Below the pieces are notes generated by a model. It was not told where the DNA came from. It searched no databases and saw only the letters and a list, made by a program, of their open reading frames with translations. A stretch of 64,000 bases of DNA from Gammaproteobacteria bacterium (GTDB taxonomy: Bacteria > Pseudomonadota > Gammaproteobacteria > Competibacterales > Competibacteraceae), in the NCBI GenBank assembly GCA_024234995.1, contig JACKNF010000005.1, positions 124,001-188,000 of the forward strand, given 5' to 3'. Positions 1 through 8,893 of the stretch are shown one piece after another (position 1 is the first letter of the stretch; every line of letters starts with the position of its first letter). Made by a program: the position numbers and the translations under genes.

Positions 1-2
1 GG

Positions 3-1502
3 GTCATCGGCACCCTGCCTCAGTGGTCGGAATTTCATTTGGCGATCGATCAATTCACGGTTTGGCCTTCCTTACCCTGGTCCTTGATTTTGCACGCTGC
101 TTTCGCTTTAGCGGTGCTGTCTTCCCTGAACACGTTATTGACGGCGGTCATCGCCGATACCACCACTGGCCAGCGCCACAATGCCCACCGTGAATTGCTA
201 GCGCAAAGCATTGGCCAAATGGCCGTCGGTCTCGTGGGTGGATTGGCCGGAGCAGCCAGCGTAGGCGGCACCACCACGGCTGTCCAAGCCGGCGCCCGGC
301 GCTGGGCCGCGCTAACCGCCGGCATCCTTCTCTTACTGCTGTTGCTATTCGCCGGTTCAGCAGGTCAATGGCTGCCAACCAGCGCATTGGCTGGCATCAT
401 CATCGCTTCTGCTATCAATCTGATGGAAAAGGACATCATCGCTTGGGCGCAGCAACGGCGGACCCGGTTGGATGCGATGGTTGCACTGCTCGTCATCATC
501 GTTACCTTGGCCCAAGATCTGATGATTGCGGTGCTGGTTGGCCTGAGTATCGCCATTCTGCTGTTCATCCGCAGCCAAAGCCAGCTACCGGTTATACAAC
601 GCCGGCTAACGGCCCTCGAACGGCCCTCGGTGCGAAAACGTCCAGCGGACCAGGTGGAATGGCTCGCTCACCATGGTGACCGGATCGTCATGTATCATCT
701 AAGCGGCGTCCTGTTTTTTGCCAAGACTGACCAACTGTTTGAGGAGATGCTACCGGATCTTGACCGGCGTTCCTGGGTGATCCTGCACCTGCGGCGGGTG
801 ATTCAAATCGACCTGTCCAGCGTGCGGCTTCTGCAACAAATTGCTGCGCGGCTGGAGGCGCATCGCGGGGAATTGCTATTTTGCGAGGTACCCGAGGAAC
901 TGGGGCTGGGCCGGGATGTGGAACGCACGCTGCGCCGGTTGAGCCTGCGGCCAGGACGGCTGAACGTCCGCACATTCGCGGGTGCCGATCAAGCGCTGGA
1001 ATATGCTGAGAATGCCCTCCTCAAGGCGTTGAATGTCGACACGACCGTCATGGAGCAGGATATTACCCTGGCGGAACTGGACTTGTGCTGCGATATGAGG
1101 CCCATTGAAGTAGCAGAACTCGCGTCAGTGCTGCGCCCACTGGCTTTGGAGAGCGGCGAGCGATTATTCGACGCCAGCGAACCCGGCTCAGAACTGTATT
1201 TGGTGCTGCGCGGCCGGATCGATATTCGTCTGCATGTCGCTGGCGAGCGCTACAAGCGATTGGCGATTTACGGGCCAGGCACCGTATTCGGCGAGATCGC
1301 CTTCCTCGATCCCGGCCCGCGCGCCGCCGAGGCAGTAGCCGTCCGTCGCAGCGAACTCTGGGTGTTGAGCCGGGCGGACTTCGACCGGTTGCGGAAAACA
1401 TATCCCGGCGCCGCGATTGCTCTGCTGCTGGCGCTGGGCCGCTCACAAAGCCGGGCGTTGCGGTGGAGCGCACGGGAAATCAAGCGCCTGATTCAGTGGT
1501 AA
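3..1502 (+). CDS. SulP-family anion permease with STAS and cyclic-nucleotide-binding domains (5' truncated)
   Basis: The reading frame is open from the first bases of the window, so the gene starts upstream; 499 residues are visible. The first ~190 residues are hydrophobic membrane segments of a SulP (SLC26-like) anion transporter core, including a small-residue stretch rich in Gly/Ala around the SVGGTTTAVQAG segment. A STAS domain follows at about 215-315. A cyclic-nucleotide-binding (cNMP) fold follows at about 360-470, with a phosphate-cassette-like segment FGEIAFLDPGPRAAEAVA. The family moves sulfate, bicarbonate or other anions across the inner membrane; STAS domains regulate transport. 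The cNMP domain suggests gating or regulation by a cyclic nucleotide, which is inference. The substrate cannot be told from sequence. It converges with the RNB exonuclease gene downstream. Confidence 0.85.
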   Translation, partial: VIGTLPQWSEFHLAIDQFTVWPSLPWSLILHAAFALAVLSSLNTLLTAVIADTTTGQRHNAHRELLAQSIGQMAVGLVGGLAGAASVGGTTTAVQAGARRWAALTAGILLLLLLLFAGSAGQWLPTSALAGIIIASAINLMEKDIIAWAQQRRTRLDAMVALLVIIVTLAQDLMIAVLVGLSIAILLFIRSQSQLPVIQRRLTALERPSVRKRPADQVEWLAHHGDRIVMYHLSGVLFFAKTDQLFEEMLPDLDRRSWVILHLRRVIQIDLSSVRLLQQIAARLEAHRGELLFCEVPEELGLGRDVERTLRRLSLRPGRLNVRTFAGADQALEYAENALLKALNVDTTVMEQDITLAELDLCCDMRPIEVAELASVLRPLALESGERLFDASEPGSELYLVLRGRIDIRLHVAGERYKRLAIYGPGTVFGEIAFLDPGPRAAEAVAVRRSELWVLSRADFDRLRKTYPGAAIALLLALGRSQSRALRWSAREIKRLIQW

Positions 1503-1627
1503 AGCGCGCTGCTAACGTCGATCCCGCGTCGCCGCCCGCCGCCCCGCCCCTCTGGCGGAAAAAGGCGGGAAGAGAAGGCGATTCCGCTCCATGCCAGAAG
1601 GTCATGCCGGTGCTATGCACCGTACTT

Positions 1628-3442
1628 CTACTTGACTCGAAAATATGCTTCCCGCGCTGGTAAGTCGATACCTGTCAGCCGCAACGGTAACACAGTATCC
1701 GGTGCAATGTTCTCGCCGACTTTGACACGCGCCTCCAGCCCTAGTTGCGGAATCAGCACGGCACCGCGCGGCATGCGCTTTTCCACAAGCACCCCTTCGC
1801 CCTGCCAGCCAGGATGTTGCTGGAGGTAAGCTAACGTCCAATGTTCGCGAGACAGACGTTCAGCCCGGCGCACCCCTTGAGCCGCCATTTCCGCCGCACC
1901 GACCCGCGCCACGATAGCTTGGGCATCCAGCCACTCGCTATTGCGCAGAAAGGCGCGTAGCTGCTGATGCGCCACCAGATCCAGATAGCGGCGCAGCGGG
2001 CTGGTCACTTGGGCGTACACTTCCAGCCCCAAACCACCATGCGGACCCGGTTGGCTGCTGTATTGGCGTGGACGCATATTGCGGCGAAGCATGCGCATCG
2101 CCGCCAGGCTGGAAGGCTCGCGTTCCGATACCTCCGCTACCGTATCCTGCGTGGTGAACGGAAACGGCAATTCGTGTTCCAGGGCAAAACGGGCGGCGGC
2201 TTCGCCGGCCATCAGCATCGCTTCAGCCACCAGCAGCCGGCTGCGCAAGCGGGTGAATGGCTCAATTTTCGCCCGCCCGTCAGTGACCGTTATTTTCACC
2301 TCCGGCAGATCGATGAAAATCGCCCCATTAGCCCGCCGCCGGTCCCGATGCCGTTGGGCCAGCTCATTCAAGGTGCGAAATGGCTCCTCATCTAACCGTT
2401 TTTCCACCTCCTGATAGCTGATCCGCTGCACCCGTACCCAGCTCGGCGTGATTTCCACGCCGGTGACCCTGCCGTCCGCATCGAGATTCATGCCAAAAGA
2501 CAGCGCCGGCGACACTTCAACCAATCCCAGCCCCAATTGCTCAATCGCCGCTGGAGGGAGCATGGGAATGGTCATTTCCGGCAAATACAGAGTTGCGCCC
2601 CGCATGCGCGCCTCTTCATCCACAGGGCTGCTGGGCGGCGCCAGCACCGTAGCGTCGGCGACATGCACCCATAGCCGGTTGCCATCCAGGCTCAGCGCAT
2701 CGTCAGGATCACGGTTGCCTTCATCATCAATGGCGAAAGCTGGCAGACCGGTCAAATCCAGGCGTGATTCCTGAGGCAGACCGGGTAGAGAAAGGGCTGG
2801 CGGTTGCAGAATAGCGCCGATCCGGCAGGGCCAAGGATTGATGGACTCGCTCCAATGATGCATCCGCAAAAGCAAGGCGTGGGCGCTGCTGGGATTCTGC
2901 TGACATTCCAGAGCCTGCAAGACCCGGCTTTGCTCACGCTGACCCCAAGCTACTTCCTCGATCTCTTGCAGATATTGCGCATCCTCCGGCGCACAGCGGC
3001 CCGCTTTAGCGCGTTGCAGAAAACCATTCCATGCTTCCCGTTCAATAGCTTTCGCTTCCCGAGTGACCCGTTCCTGCTCTACTTCCGCCAGGGGGCGGAC
3101 GTTGATGGCTTCCGGCGTTCCCTGGAAATACAATCCTTCGTCAACCAACCGCCAAGCCGACCAGGCAGCCGCTGGAGTATAAGCACCGTAAATCAGCTCC
3201 GCCAGTTCCGGCAAAGTCGTCTGGCTACCATCCAGTAATTCACAAGCCGCCTCGACCTCGCCAGCAGGCATGTTCAATTCACTCAGGCTACGCACAGGAC
3301 CGGGATGAAGCAGCAATACGTCCTTGGGCCGGACCCGCAGCGACCGGCCATCTTGCAATTCGATGTCGAGTTTGTCGCCGAGCGCGACAACCTGGGCAGG
3401 GCCGTTCTTGTATAACACCAGACTATTTTGCGGGATGTTCAT
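1628..3442 (-). CDS. RNB-domain (RNase II family) 3'-5' exoribonuclease
   Basis: A 604-residue protein with the RNase II catalytic (RNB) domain from about residue 225. It shows the acidic metal-binding signature DDEGNRDPDDALSL followed by WVHVADAT, and the later segment QVTSPLRRYLDLVAHQQL typical of the RNB C-terminal half. The family degrades single-stranded RNA processively from the 3' end in the cytoplasm with Mg2+. It is slightly shorter than E. coli RNase II (644) and much shorter than RNase R. A short S1-like beta region closes the C-terminus (VLVEKRMPRGAVLIPQLGLE). The start MNIPQNSLVLYK gives an N-terminal beta-barrel-like segment. It is transcribed divergently from the ATPase pair at 3647. 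It could be a paralogue of RNase II rather than rnb itself, so no symbol is given. Confidence 0.88.
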   Translation of the reverse strand: MNIPQNSLVLYKNGPAQVVALGDKLDIELQDGRSLRVRPKDVLLLHPGPVRSLSELNMPAGEVEAACELLDGSQTTLPELAELIYGAYTPAAAWSAWRLVDEGLYFQGTPEAINVRPLAEVEQERVTREAKAIEREAWNGFLQRAKAGRCAPEDAQYLQEIEEVAWGQREQSRVLQALECQQNPSSAHALLLRMHHWSESINPWPCRIGAILQPPALSLPGLPQESRLDLTGLPAFAIDDEGNRDPDDALSLDGNRLWVHVADATVLAPPSSPVDEEARMRGATLYLPEMTIPMLPPAAIEQLGLGLVEVSPALSFGMNLDADGRVTGVEITPSWVRVQRISYQEVEKRLDEEPFRTLNELAQRHRDRRRANGAIFIDLPEVKITVTDGRAKIEPFTRLRSRLLVAEAMLMAGEAAARFALEHELPFPFTTQDTVAEVSEREPSSLAAMRMLRRNMRPRQYSSQPGPHGGLGLEVYAQVTSPLRRYLDLVAHQQLRAFLRNSEWLDAQAIVARVGAAEMAAQGVRRAERLSREHWTLAYLQQHPGWQGEGVLVEKRMPRGAVLIPQLGLEARVKVGENIAPDTVLPLRLTGIDLPAREAYFRVK

Positions 3443-3562
3443 CAGTTCTCGTAAGTGCGCGGGGCAACGTCATGCCGAATGGAAATCGTTTAATGATGAT
3501 CATAACAAAGGTTGCCCGCGTTCCACGCAATTAAGAATCCAACAATAGAAAACATTTTTGTC

Positions 3563-3591
3563 TTGCAACATTTTTGATTTTCATTTATAAA
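3563..3591 (+). promoter_or_regulatory. Putative sigma-70 promoter for the ATPase pair
   Basis: TTGCAA at 3563-3568 and TATAAA at 3586-3591 are separated by exactly 17 bases in an AT-rich tract unlike the GC-rich surroundings. This matches the consensus -35/-10 layout. Transcription would start near 3598, so the first usable start codon of the following gene is one of the downstream ATGs. Confidence 0.55.
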
Positions 3592-3646
3592 CATGACAGA
3601 TTTGATTTGCAACTATTTTGTCATGCGCGATAGGAGTCACCCAGCC

Positions 3647-4882
3647 ATGCCATCCCATCCTGATTGCCCTGAATTTTATACCGGCGCTCCGGTGGATTCG
3701 GCCGATTTGCGATTTCGCGATGCGTTTCTCGCGGAACTCTGGGAAACCCTTCGCACCCGGCATGTTCTCCTCACTGCTCCACGCCGCACCGGCAAGACCA
3801 GTGTGATGGATCACTTGCGGGATTTCCCCAAGCACGGTTTCACGGTGATTTACCAGAATGTTCAGGATCTCACGCATCCCGCTGATTTCTTTCAGGCTAT
3901 TCTCGACACCTTGCACGATCAGCACCCTGAGATCGTCAAGCACCTCGCGCAAGGCTGGAAGCTGCTCACGGATACACTGAATAAGGTCACGGAGTTCGGA
4001 ATCGCCGGATTCAAGATCCGGCTGCGGGACACCGATCCGGATTGGAAAGACCATTGGCGGCAACACGGCGATCGATTTCTCGATCAGGTTCGCAAGCAGG
4101 AATCATCCATCCTGCTCATCGTGGACGAGTTGCCGGATATGTTATTCAATCTTAAGAGAGAGCATCCTGCGGTATTGCGCGAGTTTCTGGCCTGGTTCCG
4201 CGCCCAGCGCCAAGACCCGCATCCCAGCAAGGACCGCGCCCGCTGGCTGATTGGCGGTTCCGTCAATCTTTCCGGTACGCTGGATGGACTCGGACTGGTC
4301 GATCTCATCAACGATCTCGACGATGTGCCGCTGCCTGTGCTCGCAGATACCCACGTCATTGAGTTCGTGCAATCGATGCTGGCCAGGCGCGGCGTCGATT
4401 TCGAGGAGACGGTTCCGGAACAGTTGCGCGCGCATCTTGGCCGGCCCATTCCGCTGTTCATGCAGATGGCCACGCAGGAACTCTATCGCTCCTGGAAGAA
4501 AGCGCCGCGCAAGCTTGTATCCGCCGATGTGGACCGGATCTTTGCGCAACTCGTCGTCAGCACGGCCGCTCAGGACAAACTGCAACATTATTATTCACGC
4601 ATCGCGAAATATTACGAAGAGCCGCGCCTTTCCGCCGCCCATGCGCTCCTGGGTCAGATCAGCTTGAGTCCCGCCGACCTGAGCCGTACTGCACTGACTC
4701 AAGAGTTCGAGCGGTATCTCACTGAAGCGGGGCAAACCGTTCCCGCTTACGAGCGCAAGCGTCACTTCAATCAACTGCTGCATGATCTGGAAAACGATTT
4801 CTACATCAGCGAAATCGCTGAGAATCAATACGATTTTGCCAGCGGCCTGCTCAAAGCCTGGTGGAAGAAATACTATGCCTGA
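3647..4882 (+). CDS. AAA/STAND-like P-loop ATPase, first gene of a two-ATPase unit
   Basis: A 411-residue protein from the ATG at 3647, chosen because AGGAG lies about 10 bases upstream and a likely promoter puts the transcript start near 3598; an in-frame ATG at 3623 is the alternative. Walker A is APRRTGKTS at about residue 42. Walker B is SILLIVDELPDM at about 150, ending in the Asp-Glu pair of hydrolytic AAA/STAND ATPases. A long helical C-terminal half follows (YYSRIAKYYEEPRLSAAHALL..), resembling the winged-helix/helical tail of the 'ATP-binding protein' families that sense or switch. No transmembrane segment or nuclease motif is seen. The stop overlaps the next gene by 8 bases, so the two are almost certainly translationally coupled. 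Function unknown; a regulatory, chaperone-like or defence role is possible. Confidence 0.7.
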   Translation: MPSHPDCPEFYTGAPVDSADLRFRDAFLAELWETLRTRHVLLTAPRRTGKTSVMDHLRDFPKHGFTVIYQNVQDLTHPADFFQAILDTLHDQHPEIVKHLAQGWKLLTDTLNKVTEFGIAGFKIRLRDTDPDWKDHWRQHGDRFLDQVRKQESSILLIVDELPDMLFNLKREHPAVLREFLAWFRAQRQDPHPSKDRARWLIGGSVNLSGTLDGLGLVDLINDLDDVPLPVLADTHVIEFVQSMLARRGVDFEETVPEQLRAHLGRPIPLFMQMATQELYRSWKKAPRKLVSADVDRIFAQLVVSTAAQDKLQHYYSRIAKYYEEPRLSAAHALLGQISLSPADLSRTALTQEFERYLTEAGQTVPAYERKRHFNQLLHDLENDFYISEIAENQYDFASGLLKAWWKKYYA

Positions 4883-7028
4883 TGCCACCTCTCATTTGGG
4901 CCTTTATCGAGCGGGTTTGACATCGGCGGCGCACCGGCGGCATATCACTGTTGCCCGCATGCCTCTCGTGGAAGACACCCTCGAAATTCTGCGCGGGTCG
5001 ATGTCACGGAATTCCAAGCACCACTTCCTGTTCATCGGCCCGCGTGGCATTGGCAAGACCCATTTGCTGTCACTGATCGAGGATGAGATTGCCGCCTCAT
5101 CCGATTTGGCCGCTCATTATGTGATCGCCCGCTTTCCCGAAGAATCTCACCGCACGCTCTCCTTTGCGGATTTCCTGCTCGGTCTGTGCGAAATTCTTGG
5201 CGACACACTGCCGGATGAACCGCTCTGGCGGGATTTGCATCAACGATTGCGCACGGAAGGAGAGGACGCCACCATCATCGATACCCTGGTGCCTGCTATC
5301 CGCCAGCAGAACCGCGAGCGCCGCCGCACTATGCTAGTGATGCTGGAGAATCTTGGGGAAATGTTTACCCGGCAGATCAAGAAACAGCCGGATATCGCTG
5401 CGCTACGCAAATTTTTCATGGACGACAATGGTTGCTTGTTGATCGCGACTGCACCGCTGCATTTCGATGCGATCACCAGTGTGGAAGAACCGTTTTACGA
5501 CTTCTTCGACGTGCAGATTCTCGAAGACCTGAGCGAGGAAGAAACGCTCGATCTCATCCGGCGTAATTTGGAATGGGAACAACGCGGCGATCTTCTGCAC
5601 GATTTCGGCTCACTGCGGCCCAAACTGCTGGCGCTCTACACGATGACGGGCGGTAATCCCCGGCTCACCGTCATGCTTTACGAACTCATCGCCAACGACG
5701 CCATTACGGAAATCCGGCAACAATTCCAAATCCTGCTGGATCGCATCACCCCATTTTATCAAAGCCGCCTCAACGACCTGCCGCCACAGGAGCGCGCCGT
5801 GCTGGAGACCATGGCAGTCATGCGGGACCAAGAGAAAACGCCCGCTGCCATCACCGCACGGATGCGGTTGAGCCAGCCGCAAACTTCATCGCTCCTCAAG
5901 CGCCTCACCGAGGCCCGCTACCTCCGTTCGACGCCGCATCCCCAGGACAAGCGTTCGCGGCTTTACACCCTTCGCGAGGGCTTTTTCGATATTTGGCTGG
6001 CGATGAATCTTTCGCGAGGCGCGCGCGAACGGCTGCCCTTCCTGCTCGATTTTTTCACGCTTTATTACCCCAGTATCGAAGAACGGGAAAAGAAACGCGC
6101 CGAGCTGCGCAACAAATGGGGAAACGGTGATGCAGAACAAGCATTCGATTATCTGAGCGAGGTGGGACTACCTGAGGAAAGAGCCGCCGCCAAGCTGGAC
6201 CTCGCCCGGTTGCACGCCGGTAACGGCTCGCCGGACAAAGCCGTTCAGTACCTGCGCGAAGCGTCATTCTTACCCCTCGATCCGCTCGGCGCCTGGATTG
6301 TCCGGCATGTGGACGAAACACCTTCCACCAATTATCTCGACGAATTGCAGGAGATGGTTGCCTGCTGGGAATTCCACCGGTCCGGCAATCTGGAAGCCTT
6401 TGCCGAGCGGCTCAGAAATCTAGCTGATGCCCTGAACTACAAGTCCTTTTCCGAAACCAAGATTTCCTTCCTGCGCGATCACTTGCCTCAACTCACCGAC
6501 ATCAGGGAGCGGATTAATACGCGGCTGAAAATAGCGAATCTATTGTACGAACTGGCTCGCTGGCCGGATGCGGAACAGGAACTCAGGCGGGCCAAGGACG
6601 AAGCCGAAACGCTAGATGACCCTGCCACTTTGGCTGCCACCCTCAACAACCTGGCCCTGGTGCTCCAGGCTACCCACCGGCTGGCCGAGGCCGAACCCCT
6701 CATGCGCCGCGCGCTGGCCATCGACGAGCACAGCTTCGGCCCCGATCATCCCAATGTCGCCCGCCACCTCAACAACCTGGCCCTGTTGCTCCAAGCCACC
6801 CACCGGCTGGCCGAGGCCGAGCCATTGATGCAACAGGCGCTGGGCATTCTTCTCAATTCCACCCGATGTATGCGCTATGAGCATCCGCATCTACGCACAG
6901 TCATCGAGAACTACACGCACACCCTGAAGGCGCTGGGTCAGAGTGAGGAAGACATCGAAGTAGAATTGCGGAAGCGGCTGGCGGAACACAAAATCCAGAA
7001 TGAACACGCCTTATTGACCGGTCAATAA
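4875..7028 (+). CDS. P-loop ATPase with winged-helix and TPR regions, second gene of the two-ATPase unit
   Basis: A 717-residue protein beginning at the ATG at 4875, which overlaps the upstream stop; a longer frame reading would bury ~30 residues inside the preceding gene. Walker A FIGPRGIGKTHLL lies near residue 51, and a Walker B-like segment TMLVMLENLGEM near 155. A MarR-like winged helix (MRLSQPQTSSLLKRL, then KRSRLYTL with a positively charged wing) lies near 335-370. A helical region follows, then C-terminal tetratricopeptide repeats: NNLALVLQATHRLAEAEPL and its near-copy 42 residues later. The layout NTPase-wHTH-TPR is that of STAND signal-transduction ATPases, in which the repeats sense a ligand and the NTPase drives oligomerisation. 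The effector or partner is presumably the overlapping upstream ATPase (inference). No known named family is recognised. Confidence 0.7.
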   Translation: MPDATSHLGLYRAGLTSAAHRRHITVARMPLVEDTLEILRGSMSRNSKHHFLFIGPRGIGKTHLLSLIEDEIAASSDLAAHYVIARFPEESHRTLSFADFLLGLCEILGDTLPDEPLWRDLHQRLRTEGEDATIIDTLVPAIRQQNRERRRTMLVMLENLGEMFTRQIKKQPDIAALRKFFMDDNGCLLIATAPLHFDAITSVEEPFYDFFDVQILEDLSEEETLDLIRRNLEWEQRGDLLHDFGSLRPKLLALYTMTGGNPRLTVMLYELIANDAITEIRQQFQILLDRITPFYQSRLNDLPPQERAVLETMAVMRDQEKTPAAITARMRLSQPQTSSLLKRLTEARYLRSTPHPQDKRSRLYTLREGFFDIWLAMNLSRGARERLPFLLDFFTLYYPSIEEREKKRAELRNKWGNGDAEQAFDYLSEVGLPEERAAAKLDLARLHAGNGSPDKAVQYLREASFLPLDPLGAWIVRHVDETPSTNYLDELQEMVACWEFHRSGNLEAFAERLRNLADALNYKSFSETKISFLRDHLPQLTDIRERINTRLKIANLLYELARWPDAEQELRRAKDEAETLDDPATLAATLNNLALVLQATHRLAEAEPLMRRALAIDEHSFGPDHPNVARHLNNLALLLQATHRLAEAEPLMQQALGILLNSTRCMRYEHPHLRTVIENYTHTLKALGQSEEDIEVELRKRLAEHKIQNEHALLTGQ
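6645..6845 (+). repeat. Tandem 126-bp DNA repeat encoding TPR units
   Basis: The segment beginning AACAACCTGGCCCTG at 6645 recurs at 6771, an offset of 126 bp (42 codons, the spacing of TPR_12/kinesin-light-chain-like units). Identity is high for about 65 bases and falls off afterwards. Such near-identical coding repeats can gain or lose units by recombination. Confidence 0.75.
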
Positions 7029-7346
7029 AGCGAGTATCCCCTATTAAACGCACACTGTGCGTACCATCACCCGCCAAGACTCGCTCCGCGAAAATATCCG
7101 GGAGCACATAGCGCGCAACGCCCAAAAACCTTATGATAAGTGGCGAAGCTAAAGTTAGCGGCCTGCAATCTTGCCTGCCGTCCATTTATCCCAGAGCTAT
7201 GAACAACAATATTAAAATCTTGATTATCCCCTCCCGGAATATCCCCCGGTTTTCACCCGGCCCGCCCCCTCATCCGGGCGAGCCTTCAAGCTCCCGCCGC
7301 TGCTGGTTCAACCACGGCGTTCGATATCATTAAGGAGAGAGCGTTC
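7029..7346. other. Intergenic region upstream of pccB
   Basis: About 318 bases with no convincing gene. A GTG-started open frame of about 32 codons (near 7057, ending VKWRS-like after KPYDKW) is present but has no clear ribosome-binding site. The right end carries AAGGAGAGAG about 7 bases before the pccB ATG, a strong Shine-Dalgarno. The promoter of the carboxylase operon is expected here but no clear -35/-10 pair was found. Confidence 0.4.
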
Positions 7347-8879
7347 ATGCATGACATTATTCACCAATTAGAACAAAAACGCGCCGGCGCCCGTCTGGGC
7401 GGGGGTCAGCGCCGCATTGACGCGCAGCACAAGCGAGGCAAGCTCAGTGCCCGCGAGCGTATCGAAGTCCTGCTCGATCCGGGCAGCTTCGAAGAATGGG
7501 ATATGTTCGTTGAGCATCGCTGCACCGATTTTGGTATGGGCGAGACCTCGATTCCCGGCGACGGGGTGGTGACCGGCTATGGCACCGTCAATGGCCGCAT
7601 CGTCTTTGTCTTCAGCCAGGATTTCACTGTATTCGGCGGTTCATTATCGGAACCCCACGCCGAAAAAATCTGCAAGATCATGGATCACGCGATCAAAGTC
7701 GGTGCGCCGGTCATCGGCCTGAACGACTCGGGCGGCGCCCGCATCCAGGAAGGCGTGGACTCGCTGGCCGGTTATGCCAACGTATTTCAACGCAACGTCA
7801 TGGCCTCCGGGGTCATTCCGCAGATTTCTCTGATCATGGGTCCCTGCGCCGGCGGCGCAGTGTATTCACCGGCCATGACCGATTTTATCTTCATGGTCAA
7901 AGACACCTCTTATATGTTTGTGACTGGCCCCGAGGTGGTGAAGACCGTCACCCATGAAGAAGTCACCGCCGAGGAACTGGGCGGCGCTATATCGCATTCA
8001 GTCAAGTCGGGGGTGTGCGACCGGGCTTTTGAGAATGATATCGAGGCGCTGTTGATGCTGCGCCGCTTCATCAATTTCCTGCCGGCCAATAACCGGGAAA
8101 AACCACCGTTCCGGCCCACGCCCGACCCAGCGGACCGGTTGGATTATTCACTGGATACCCTCATTCCCGACAGTGCCAACAAGCCTTACGACATGAAGGA
8201 GCTGATCCTGAAAGTCGTGGACGACGTGGACTTTTTCGAGGTGCAGCCGGAGAACGCCAAGAACATCATCGTCGGCCTGGCGCGGATGGACGGCTGGCCG
8301 GTCGGTATTGTCGCTAATCAGCCCATGGTGCTGGCTGGCTGTCTGGATATCAAGTCTTCGATCAAAGCCGCCCGTTTTGTGCGCTTCTGCGACGCTTTCA
8401 ATATTCCGATCATTACCTTTGTCGATGTACCCGGCTTCATGCCCGGCACCGCGCAGGAATACGGCGGCATCATCAAGCACGGCGCTAAGCTGCTGTACGC
8501 CTATGCTGAATGCACCGTACCCAAAGTCACCGTCATCACCCGTAAAGCCTATGGCGGTGCTTATGACGTGATGAGCTCCAAGCATCTGCGCGGCGATGTC
8601 AACTTCGCCTGGCCGACAGCCGAAATCGCGGTCATGGGCCCCAAGGGCGCAGTCGAAATCATCTTCCGCCAGGACATCGGCGACCCGGCCAAGATCGAGG
8701 CGCGCACCGAGGAATATCGCAAGAAATTCGCCAATCCGTTCATCGCCGGCCATCGTGGTTTCATCGATGATGTGATCATGCCGCACGGCACTCGCAAGCG
8801 CATCTGCCGCTCGCTGGCGATGCTGCGGGACAAGGAACTCGAAAATCCGTGGCGCAAGCACGGCAACATTCCGCTGTAA
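7347..8879 (+). CDS. pccB: Acyl-CoA (propionyl-CoA) carboxylase beta subunit, carboxyltransferase
   Basis: A 510-residue protein of the usual length for PccB. It transfers the carboxyl group from carboxybiotin to propionyl-CoA, giving methylmalonyl-CoA (propionate, odd-chain fatty acid and branched amino-acid breakdown, or the reverse for propionyl storage metabolism). Diagnostic segments are the N-terminal carboxyltransferase half with ARERIEVLLDPGSFEEWD and DSGGARIQEG, and an oxyanion-hole Gly-Gly in MGPCAGGAVYSPA. The C-terminal half shows FVDVPGFMPGTAQEYGGII and KAYGGAYDVM. The ATG is preceded by GGAGAG. It lies 14 bases before the biotin-carboxylase subunit gene, an operon. The substrate could include other acyl-CoAs; propionyl-CoA is the best guess. 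Confidence 0.93.
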   Translation: MHDIIHQLEQKRAGARLGGGQRRIDAQHKRGKLSARERIEVLLDPGSFEEWDMFVEHRCTDFGMGETSIPGDGVVTGYGTVNGRIVFVFSQDFTVFGGSLSEPHAEKICKIMDHAIKVGAPVIGLNDSGGARIQEGVDSLAGYANVFQRNVMASGVIPQISLIMGPCAGGAVYSPAMTDFIFMVKDTSYMFVTGPEVVKTVTHEEVTAEELGGAISHSVKSGVCDRAFENDIEALLMLRRFINFLPANNREKPPFRPTPDPADRLDYSLDTLIPDSANKPYDMKELILKVVDDVDFFEVQPENAKNIIVGLARMDGWPVGIVANQPMVLAGCLDIKSSIKAARFVRFCDAFNIPIITFVDVPGFMPGTAQEYGGIIKHGAKLLYAYAECTVPKVTVITRKAYGGAYDVMSSKHLRGDVNFAWPTAEIAVMGPKGAVEIIFRQDIGDPAKIEARTEEYRKKFANPFIAGHRGFIDDVIMPHGTRKRICRSLAMLRDKELENPWRKHGNIPL

Positions 8880-8893
8880 GGGAGAAGCGAGAC

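Noticed and set aside
148..975. Long open readings on the minus strand inside the SulP gene
   Set aside because: They follow GC-rich codon shadows of a clear membrane protein and have no start signals or family match.
7057..7152. GTG-started reading of about 32 codons before pccB
   Set aside because: No ribosome-binding site and no recognisable domain; left only as a remark in the intergenic entry.
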